DNA of 64,000 bases, taken from the NCBI GenBank assembly GCA_963790545.1, contig CAWBPA010000017.1, positions 620,001 through 684,000 on the forward strand. Reading direction: 5' to 3'. Both the position numbers and the translations under genes were made by a program. Under the pieces are notes generated by a model that did not search any database, was not told the origin of the DNA, and saw nothing but the letters and a program-made list of their open reading frames with translations. Source of the DNA: DATBJG01 sp963790545. Lineage in GTDB: Bacteria > Acidobacteriota > Vicinamibacteria > Vicinamibacterales > JAMQPK01. Of this stretch, positions 52,860 to 59,664 are shown one piece after another; position 1 is the first letter of the stretch; each line of letters opens with the position of its first letter.

Positions 52860-53684
52860 TTATGACTTGAGAAACTCCAGCAAATCGGCGTTGAGCTTGT
52901 CCTTATGTGTGTCCGTCAGACCGTGCGGTGCTCCCGGATAGACGATGAGTTTGGCATTCTTCACGAGCTTCGCTGAAGCGCGCCCCGACGCGTCGATGGG
53001 AACGACCTGATCATCATCCCCATGGATGATCAGCGTTGGCACGTCGAACCTCTTCAGATCCTCGGTGAAATCCGTCTCCGAAAACGCCTTGATGCACTCG
53101 AAGGTATTCAAGTGTCCGCCCATCATGCCCTGCAGCCACCAACTGTCGATCATGCCTTGCGACACTTTGGCACCGGGACGGTTGAACCCGAAGAAGGGTC
53201 CACTCGGCACGTCTTTGAAGAACTGCGACCGGTCAGCCAGAAATGCGGTGCGGAGCCCGTCGAAGACCTCTCTCGGCAGACCGTCAGGATTGGCGCTGGT
53301 CTTGAGCATCAGCGGCGGAACCGCTGAAATGAGCGCAGCCTTGGCGACTCGCTTCGTGCCATGACGGCCGATGTAGCGCGCCACTTCCCCGCCACCGGTC
53401 GAGAAGCCAATCAGCACAGCACTCGAAACGTCCAGATGATCCAGCAGCGCCGCGAGATCATCGGCGTACGTGTTCATTTCGTTGCCCTGTGAGGGCTGAC
53501 TGGAGCGACCGTGGCCGCGGCGGTCGTGGGCAATACAGCGATAGCCCTTGGCGACCAGAAAGGTCATTTGACTTTCCCAGCTATCGGAGGACAACGGCCA
53601 GCCGTGGCAAAGGACCACAGCCTGACCCTGGCCCCAGTCCTTGAAGTAGATCTCGGTGCCATCGCGGACTGTCATGGTGCTCAT
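52860..53684 (-). CDS. Alpha/beta hydrolase, non-heme chloroperoxidase-like
   Basis: A 274-residue hydrolase close to cofactor-free haloperoxidases and arylesterases. It has the oxyanion VVLCHGWPLSSDSWE, AHDRRGHGRSSQP, the nucleophile GFSTGG (Ser), the acid in HGDDDQVVPI (Asp) and the base in YPGAPHGLTDTH (His). AAGGAGCAGGTT precedes ATG 53682-53684. The upstream gene on the same strand ends 33 bp away, so the two probably form an operon. It is cytoplasmic by lack of a signal. Confidence 0.92.
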   Translation of the reverse strand: MSTMTVRDGTEIYFKDWGQGQAVVLCHGWPLSSDSWESQMTFLVAKGYRCIAHDRRGHGRSSQPSQGNEMNTYADDLAALLDHLDVSSAVLIGFSTGGGEVARYIGRHGTKRVAKAALISAVPPLMLKTSANPDGLPREVFDGLRTAFLADRSQFFKDVPSGPFFGFNRPGAKVSQGMIDSWWLQGMMGGHLNTFECIKAFSETDFTEDLKRFDVPTLIIHGDDDQVVPIDASGRASAKLVKNAKLIVYPGAPHGLTDTHKDKLNADLLEFLKS

Positions 53685-53716
53685 AACCTGCTCCTTGAAG
53701 ATGGGGGCATCGAAGC

Positions 53717-54535
53717 CTATCTGGCCTCGAGCGTCTCCCGAATCTCTGTGAAAAGCCGACGCATCCACGGGCTGTTTTCCTGGCAGATGTACTCTTGGAT
53801 CTCGCCGTTTTCGTCCCAGACAATGTCGAAGCCGATGGTCCAGGGTTCGGTGTACGCCCCCGGATCGTCAATGGTGGCTTCGTAGCGCAAGGTGTACAGA
53901 TCCTTGCGCGTGTACCGCTCGATCACATGCAGCTGCTCGGTGTGGGGATCGCCGGCCATGTCGATCCAGCTTCCGTCGTTGAACCCCACGACATCCACGA
54001 CCAGTGTGTCGCCTTCCCAGTGTCCGACCGAGTGGCCCAACCATGTCGGGTTCAGTGCGTCACCTTTGGGATGCGGACGCCCGTCCATATAGATCACACG
54101 CCAGATGTGGGTACCTCCCTCATAGATCATCAAAATGCGCTTCTGCTGGGGCAGCTGAACGATTTCCATGGGAAACGGCGTCGTCATCAACCGCGGCCCT
54201 GAGGGCGGCATGCAATAGCCCTGAGGGTCGTACTTCGACCGTTCCGCCCGTCGCTGCATCGCCAAGGCCCTCGCCCACGGCTGATACGGGATTTCCTTGG
54301 GGTGAAGAAGGATTTGTTTGTAGTCCTGAAATTGCGAGAGATGCCAATACCCCTTGTTCGGTTCGGTCGGCCCCAGATTGGGCGTGCCATCGGCCAGTCG
54401 CGGAGTGGGTGGATACGGCTTGGGTCGCAAGACCGGAACTGGATTGACTTGCGCCGCCGCCATCGGCGCAAACGGCACTAACGAGGCAACGACGGTCACG
54501 GCGCCAATCAGCTTGGCAACGCGATTGGATGTCAT
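53717..54535 (-). CDS. Secreted hypothetical protein, relative of 50965-51831
   Basis: A 272-residue protein with a signal peptide (ASLVPFAPMAAAQ). The domain has IWRVIYMDGRPHP, WLGHSVGHWEGDTLVVDVVG and DMAGDPHTEQLHVIERYTRK, the same pattern as the protein at 50965. The function is unknown. AAAGGAGCG lies upstream of ATG 54533-54535. It is the first gene of a likely two-gene operon with the haloperoxidase-like hydrolase. Confidence 0.8.
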   Translation of the reverse strand: MTSNRVAKLIGAVTVVASLVPFAPMAAAQVNPVPVLRPKPYPPTPRLADGTPNLGPTEPNKGYWHLSQFQDYKQILLHPKEIPYQPWARALAMQRRAERSKYDPQGYCMPPSGPRLMTTPFPMEIVQLPQQKRILMIYEGGTHIWRVIYMDGRPHPKGDALNPTWLGHSVGHWEGDTLVVDVVGFNDGSWIDMAGDPHTEQLHVIERYTRKDLYTLRYEATIDDPGAYTEPWTIGFDIVWDENGEIQEYICQENSPWMRRLFTEIRETLEAR

Positions 54536-54626
54536 GGCCAACGCTCCTTTGAAAGGGCGAAGCCCTAGCATAGTCTTACCTGATGCTGAACTGCACGGAT
54601 AAGTCGCCGACACCGGAGGAACTCAC

Positions 54627-55033
54627 ATGAAGCCGTCTGTACGAATGCAAGGCGTCGCAGGCGTTTTCGCGGCGCTGTTTGCCGTGATAGCGGCGGGCTG
54701 TACGGCCCAGGGGATATCCCGTTCGACCCTCGACACGCTCGAGTCGGATAAACACGCGTTGCAGCAGCAACTGGCCGCGATGGCGCCGACCATGGTGGTG
54801 CAGGCAGGGCAACTTGCCCTCCTCCTCCTCCTTCCGCCCAGCCAACGGGATGGGACACGCCAGAGTCGGTGCGCGGTCGGTTGAAACTGCTGGCGACGTA
54901 CGATTCCAGCGGCCCGAACGCCTGGGACGTCAACGCGCACCCGATGGTCCGCCGGGTTCTGACCGATCAAAAGGCTCTCACCCACAGCCGTCTAGCGACT
55001 TCGTCGCGAAAACCGTGTCGGACTGCCAGATAG
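54627..55033 (+). pseudogene. Small lipoprotein, frameshifted
   Basis: The first frame has a lipobox (FAVIAAGC) and a short coiled segment (LDTLESDKHALQQQLAAM). After a C/T-rich run (CCCTCCTCCTCCTCC, near 54815) this frame turns into low-complexity Leu. Another frame continues with a convincing protein: AQPTGWDTPESVRGRLKLLA, YDSSGPNAWDVNAHPMVRRV, to a TAG at 55031-55033. A one-base indel in the run would join them into a protein of about 135 residues. It is either a sequencing error or recent decay. Confidence 0.6.
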
Positions 55034-55111
55034 GCTTGTCAGCCGGCGGCGGGCGGGATAACGTTACTCGCCAATGAGAGCCGATCTGTTAGACAGCGAG
55101 GGAGGTTTCCG

Positions 55112-55480
55112 ATGATGCGGAGTCGTCTGTTCGTGGTCGCGTGCCTCGTCGCAGTGGGTATGTCGCCCGCCATTGCACAGGAACCGCCTCGGCTTTTGAT
55201 CGAGGTTGCCGTCGATGGGTCAATCGTGGCGAGACCTGAAATGCGGGTAGCGTCAGGTGACCAAGGACGCTTGGAGCTCAGTCGGAACCACGGTCAAGAA
55301 AGGGTCACGTTCACACCGACCGTCCGAGGAGAGGACATTGCCATTCTGTTCGACATCACCTCGGGGGACGAGCAGTTCCGGCCCAGTCTGGTGATTACCA
55401 AGACCGTCCGCGGGAGCCTTGAATGGACGTCGAGGACGGCCGGGCAAACGTTTCGCCTAACAGCATCGTGGGTTGAATAG
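55112..55480 (+). CDS. Small secreted protein
   Basis: A 122-residue protein with a signal peptide (VACLVAVGMSPAIAQ) and a beta-rich mature domain (RLLIEVAVDGSIVARPEMRV, EDIAILFDITSGDEQFRPS). No family was recognised. GGGAGGTTTCCG lies upstream of two adjacent ATG codons; the first is used here. Confidence 0.7.
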   Translation: MMRSRLFVVACLVAVGMSPAIAQEPPRLLIEVAVDGSIVARPEMRVASGDQGRLELSRNHGQERVTFTPTVRGEDIAILFDITSGDEQFRPSLVITKTVRGSLEWTSRTAGQTFRLTASWVE

Positions 55481-55596
55481 GATCGAATCCTCGGCCGCCA
55501 CGCGGACCCTGAAGGGTCCGCTTTCCTACTGCTGGAGAGTTAACAGCGAACAGATTGCAGCAGCGTATACTGTCGCCCGCCCGAAGGGGAAACCGC

Positions 55597-57063
55597 ATGA
55601 AGAACACTTTGTCGATCGTTGTTGTCGCCGCGCTGGCCACAGCGTGCGCACAGACGCCTCCCGAGACGCAGCTGGTGCGCGATGCGGCGGAGGCGCTCGG
55701 GGGCGCCGACCGAATCCAGGCAGTCAGGTCGCTCGTTGTCGAAGGAGAAGGTGCGGCTCCCAACGTAGGCCAGAACAGGCTTCCGGACGACGAGCTGCCC
55801 GTCTGGAAGGTCACCGATTACCAACGTCTGATCGACCTGACGAACAACCGCGCGCGCATCAAGCAGGTGCGCACAGCACAGTTCCTCTTCGCAAACAACA
55901 ACGTGCAGCGCCAGGAGGTCGGGCTCGACGGTGAGGCGGCTTTCAGCGTGGCGCCAGAGGGTGGGATTGCGCGCGCCAACGAGCAGGTCGCCCGCGAGCG
56001 ACGCATCGAGTTGCTCCACCATCCGCTGACCATTTTGCGTGCGAGCCTCGACCCTGCGGCAAAGGTCGCCAACCTCCGTCAGGACGGGAACGCTCAGTTG
56101 GTCGATTTGACGACTCCGCAGGGTGACCTGCTCACGTTGGCCGTGGACAGTACGACGAAGCTGCCTGTTCGGGTCAGCTCGCTCGCCTACCATCCCAACA
56201 TGGGGGATGTCACGATTGCGACATCATTCGAGGATTACGAGGAGACCGGCGGACTCCGCCTGCCCAAACACCTCAGCACCGCAATCGAGCAATACTCGCA
56301 GTTCGACCTGCAGGTCACGAGGAATGCCGTGGACGCCGACGTCGGCGACCTGTCAGCTCCCGCCGAAGTCAAGGCCTCGCCCGCGCCAGGACCGCCCACC
56401 GTGCAGGTGACGGTCGAGCCGGTTGGCAAGGGCATCTGGTGGCTGGCGGGCTCGGGCAACCACAGGAGCATCGTGTTCGAGTTCGACGATCACTTGCTTC
56501 TTTTCGAGGTTCCCGTAAACGAGGCAAGAACGAAGGCCGTCATCGACCGCGCGCGAACGTTGAGCTCGAAGCCGTTGACGCACGCGGTGGTGTCGCATCA
56601 TCACTTCGACCATTCGGGCGGGTTGCGGGTGGCAGTGGCTGAAGGGCTCACGATTATCACCCATCGCGCAAACGACGCGTTCTTCAAGAACCTCGTGGGC
56701 CGCAAGCACTCGATCGTTCAGGACGCGCTGGCCAAGAATCCGCAGCCACTCAAACTCGATCTGGTCGACGATGAGCGCATGTTGAAGGACGGGTCGATGG
56801 AGGTGCATCTATACCATTTGCTCGATAACCCGCGCGAAGGGACGAATCTGTATGCGTACGTTCCGCGCGACCGGATGCTGGTGCATGCCGATCTCTATGA
56901 TTCGAACTGGCAGTATCACCATTGGGGAGAGAACGTCCTGGAAAATGTCGAGCGTCGAAAGCTGCGCGTGGATCGGCACGTTCCGGTCCACGGCGCCATT
57001 CAGAGCTTCGCGGAGATGGTGAAGACGATCAAAGCAAAGCCGGGTTCGTCGCCGACCAGCTGA
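55597..57063 (+). CDS. Metallo-beta-lactamase-fold hydrolase, lipoprotein
   Basis: A 488-residue protein with a lipobox (AALATAC) and an N-terminal beta domain of about 260 residues that resembles the substrate- or lipid-binding domain found before some metallo-hydrolases (RNAVDADVGDL marks its end). A metallo-beta-lactamase fold follows: GIWWLAGSGNHRSIVFEF, the metal motif VSHHHFDHSGG (HxHxDH) and a further ligand in LVHADLYD. Later, VPVHGAI supplies another His. It would hydrolyse an ester or amide in the periplasm. AAGGGGAAACCGC precedes ATG 55597. Confidence 0.88.
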   Translation: MKNTLSIVVVAALATACAQTPPETQLVRDAAEALGGADRIQAVRSLVVEGEGAAPNVGQNRLPDDELPVWKVTDYQRLIDLTNNRARIKQVRTAQFLFANNNVQRQEVGLDGEAAFSVAPEGGIARANEQVARERRIELLHHPLTILRASLDPAAKVANLRQDGNAQLVDLTTPQGDLLTLAVDSTTKLPVRVSSLAYHPNMGDVTIATSFEDYEETGGLRLPKHLSTAIEQYSQFDLQVTRNAVDADVGDLSAPAEVKASPAPGPPTVQVTVEPVGKGIWWLAGSGNHRSIVFEFDDHLLLFEVPVNEARTKAVIDRARTLSSKPLTHAVVSHHHFDHSGGLRVAVAEGLTIITHRANDAFFKNLVGRKHSIVQDALAKNPQPLKLDLVDDERMLKDGSMEVHLYHLLDNPREGTNLYAYVPRDRMLVHADLYDSNWQYHHWGENVLENVERRKLRVDRHVPVHGAIQSFAEMVKTIKAKPGSSPTS

Positions 57064-57086
57064 CGTTGGCCGGAGAAGGCTCACGC

Positions 57087-57776
57087 CTATTGTGCTGGGC
57101 CGCTGACGCGGTACATCGGTTTCGGGTACACGCCGAGGCCGTGATACGAATTGGAGTAGACGGTCTCCGTATAGCGTATTCGGTTGCCATCCTTGTCGAG
57201 CCAGCCGAGCGACTGCTGGAAGAGACCTGGCTCAGGGTATCCCTCGGGGACGGAGCCCTCCAGGATGTACAGCTTGCGCTCATGCATAGCAAAATACGCG
57301 AGCGTCCTCCGGCCGTCTGCGCTCTTCAGCTGTAGTGACGTCCCTTCGACCATGTCCTGCCAGTCCCACGCGTAGTAGGTCACCTCATACGGCGGACGCA
57401 GGTACTTCGACACGGCATACACGAGAGCACCCCGCTCATCCTGCTTCCAGTAGCCAGGCCCGATTGTGGGCCCCCCATCCCGGCACTGCGCGTTGCCCGG
57501 GGGGCATGCCTTCCAGCGCTCGATGCCCTGCTGCTCGAGAGAGGAGTAGTCGACCACGGTCACGGAGTAGCGCTCCTGCCCCCGCTCGGCGCTGTAGACG
57601 CGCGCCGGCAGGGTGTAATTCAACTGTGACTTCCAGGTCGTCTCAGTAATCCGCGGCTGGCCGGGAAAATTGATGGTGAAGCCGTCCTGCCGGCTGACAT
57701 ACTGCTCCCAATCCTGGGCAGCGGCGAGTCCAGGCATCGACAGCAGCAGCGCGAACGTCATCGCAATAACACGCAT
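57087..57776 (-). CDS. Secreted hypothetical protein
   Basis: A 229-residue protein with a signal peptide (LLLSMPGLAAAQ). The mature domain starts DWEQYVSRQDGFTINFPGQP, a pattern of small secreted proteins with a photosystem II PsbP-like fold, and has a Cys pair (ACPPGNAQC). The C-terminal segment contains YFAMHERKLYILEGSVPEGY. No function is known. AAGGAGGGGAATCGTC precedes the ATG. Confidence 0.75.
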   Translation of the reverse strand: MRVIAMTFALLLSMPGLAAAQDWEQYVSRQDGFTINFPGQPRITETTWKSQLNYTLPARVYSAERGQERYSVTVVDYSSLEQQGIERWKACPPGNAQCRDGGPTIGPGYWKQDERGALVYAVSKYLRPPYEVTYYAWDWQDMVEGTSLQLKSADGRRTLAYFAMHERKLYILEGSVPEGYPEPGLFQQSLGWLDKDGNRIRYTETVYSNSYHGLGVYPKPMYRVSGPAQ

Positions 57777-57801
57777 GACGATTCCCCTCCTTTTCCTTCC
57801 G

Positions 57802-58130
57802 TTATTGCTCGCAGTTGATCAGCCAGGGTATACCAAACCGATCGACGAGGACGCCAAAACGTTCGGCCCAGAATGTTTTCTCCAGGGGCACCAAGACGGT
57901 CCCATCCTTCGCCAGGAGGTGAAAGATGTGTCACCGCCCATTAACACCTGCTCGCCGATTGTCAGGCTGGTATGCATGACCTTGTTCTGCCAGTCGGCCG
58001 GAACCTGATCCGCCATAGGTGTCCCGGCGTAGCGGAAGATCTGCCCGAGCTTGCCCTCGAGGCACTCCTCATAGAATTTGAACGCAGCCTCGCAGTCTCC
58101 GTTAAAGCTCAGATAGGTATTCACCTGCAT
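57802..58130 (-). pseudogene. PhnB/VOC-family protein, internally deleted and frameshifted
   Basis: The N-terminal half is a clear VOC fold of the PhnB/3-demethylubiquinone-like type (QVNTYLSFNGDCEAAFKFYE, LTIGEQVLMGGD). Another frame then gives FHLLAKDGTVLVPLEKTFWA, ERFGVLVDRFGIPWLINC, which is the normal C-terminal part, ending at 57802-57804. Roughly 25 residues that normally lie between GGD and the KDGTV segment are missing, so the protein is not functional. The first frame instead stops at 57819. Confidence 0.75.
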
Positions 58131-58299
58131 GGATTCACCTGTCCCACCGGGTCACCATCTCCACTTCACGACAACGCCCGAGACATTTAGCGGACCCCAA
58201 AGTATTGCATGGTTTTCGAACCCGTCCGCACCAAGACGAGGCCTGCTTGCGAATGCGCTGACCGCATGACGACACGCCAGAGTCCGATAGATTCAGGTG

Positions 58300-59511
58300 A
58301 TGGCTCGTCTGTTTCAGCAAGTGGCGCCAGGCCGTCTCCAGGTTCGTGAAGGCGGTGGTTTGATCGCACTCTTCGGCTTGCCGTTCCTTGCGGCGGGCCT
58401 TTTCGCCATCCTCAGCGGCCTTGGCGTCGTCCCTGTTGCCGGTGCGGGAGCCATGCCCGGGTTCGCCTGGTTCGTGGTGGCGGTGCTGGGCCTTGTCTCC
58501 GCGTTCGTGGGCGTGGCTCTGGTCTTTGGACGAAGCTGGACGACCATCGATGTCCCCGAACACACGATTATCAAGGCGTGGGGCCTGTTGTGGCCCATGC
58601 ACGTCCAGACGCACCCTCTCCACGACTACACGGCAGTAACACTCCGATTCACTGAGGGAGACTCGGACAAAGGCAATCAGTTTCTGGTGGGTCTGAAATC
58701 CAGGAACGGCCCCGATCTGCATTTGTGCAGCTCCACGGAGTATGCCGAATCCCGAACGTGTGCAGCGGCCGTCGCCCAACATCTCCGCTTGGACATCGAG
58801 GACTACTCGACCGAACATCCGACGTACCTCTCGGCCGGGCAGGCAGACCTTCCGCTGGTAACACGACTTCGACTGGAGCACCGAGAGGAACGGCGCGCTG
58901 AGCGTCCTTCTGCGACTCGAAGCCAGGTGAGCGAAACGAACGGTGCCGTCCGGATCGTCATACCGATGCCGCGCGTCCTTTCTTTCGCGCCCCTCGCAAT
59001 GCTGATACCTGTTGCGATTCCGCTCGTGGTCGTTGGCCCTCTCGCTCGATTCTTCCGACAGAGCCAGACCCCCGATCCCGTGGCGTGGATCTTTCTGGGG
59101 TTCCTGATCTTGATGTTCGGCATGCTGCCAGCAAGTGCCGCGATCCATGGGTTCCTCCGATCGCGCCTGGGCCGCACCATTGTCACGCTCTCGACCGAGG
59201 GGATACGGATTGAGGAAAGGGGTGTCTGGAGGACCAACACCATCGCCTCGCTCTCCGCATTCGAGATCCTGGACGTGGACTACAGCGCGAGCCGGTCGAT
59301 GATCGGATCGGGTCAATCTTCTTCGGGCTCTTACGGCGTGGGCGAGCGCGTGCTCGCCGCTCTGAGCAGGCTTGCGAGAGGACGGGCGGTGACAATCAAA
59401 AGCCGGCGGGGCCTGACGACCTTCGGGCACGGACTCGAGGATGAGGAAATCCGCTACCTGCACTCGATCGTCCGGCACACGCTCGCGGCGTTCCGGCCGC
59501 CCGATCGATAG
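58300..59511 (+). CDS. Membrane protein with two pairs of helices, hypothetical
   Basis: About 403 residues. One helix pair at the N-terminus (LIALFGLPFLAAGLFAILSG, WFVVAVLGLVSAFVGVALVF) is followed by a beta-rich cytosolic part (WTTIDVPEHTIIKAWGLLWP), a second pair (LAMLIPVAIPLVVVGPLARF, WIFLGFLILMFGMLPASAAI) and a second, similar beta part (RLGRTIVTLSTEGIRIEERG). The two halves look like a duplicated helix-pair plus PH-like unit. No family was recognised. A GTG lies just before the ATG chosen. Confidence 0.65.
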   Translation: MARLFQQVAPGRLQVREGGGLIALFGLPFLAAGLFAILSGLGVVPVAGAGAMPGFAWFVVAVLGLVSAFVGVALVFGRSWTTIDVPEHTIIKAWGLLWPMHVQTHPLHDYTAVTLRFTEGDSDKGNQFLVGLKSRNGPDLHLCSSTEYAESRTCAAAVAQHLRLDIEDYSTEHPTYLSAGQADLPLVTRLRLEHREERRAERPSATRSQVSETNGAVRIVIPMPRVLSFAPLAMLIPVAIPLVVVGPLARFFRQSQTPDPVAWIFLGFLILMFGMLPASAAIHGFLRSRLGRTIVTLSTEGIRIEERGVWRTNTIASLSAFEILDVDYSASRSMIGSGQSSSGSYGVGERVLAALSRLARGRAVTIKSRRGLTTFGHGLEDEEIRYLHSIVRHTLAAFRPPDR

Positions 59512-59531
59512 CCGAGTTCGTAGCGCGGGGG

Positions 59532-59558
59532 CAGGTTGCTGAAAAAACCAGCAACCTG
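59532..59558. terminator. Hairpin in convergent gap
   Basis: CAGGTTGCT (59532-59540) pairs perfectly with AGCAACCTG (59550-59558); the loop contains AAAAAA. It lies just past the stop of the + strand membrane protein gene and could stop its transcript. Confidence 0.55.
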
Positions 59559-59654
59559 AAGTCTGAAGTTCGAAGTCTGAAGTCTGAAGTCTGAGCTTCG
59601 GAATTCGGCCGGAATTCTCAGACTTCAGACTTTTGACTTCAGACTTCAGACTTC
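59558..59654. repeat. 38-bp imperfect inverted repeat of AAGTCTG units
   Basis: The arm 59558-59595 is made of repeated AAGTCTG and pairs with 59617-59654, made of CAGACTT, with about four mismatches. An inner GGAATTC/GGAATTC pair closes the stem. It fills the gap between two convergent genes, so a bidirectional terminator role is likely. Confidence 0.75.
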
Positions 59655-59664
59655 CGAGCCTCCC

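Noticed and set aside
58135..59478. 447-residue frame antisense to the membrane protein gene
   Set aside because: It is rich in Arg and His without domains, whereas the + strand frame has well-formed membrane helices.
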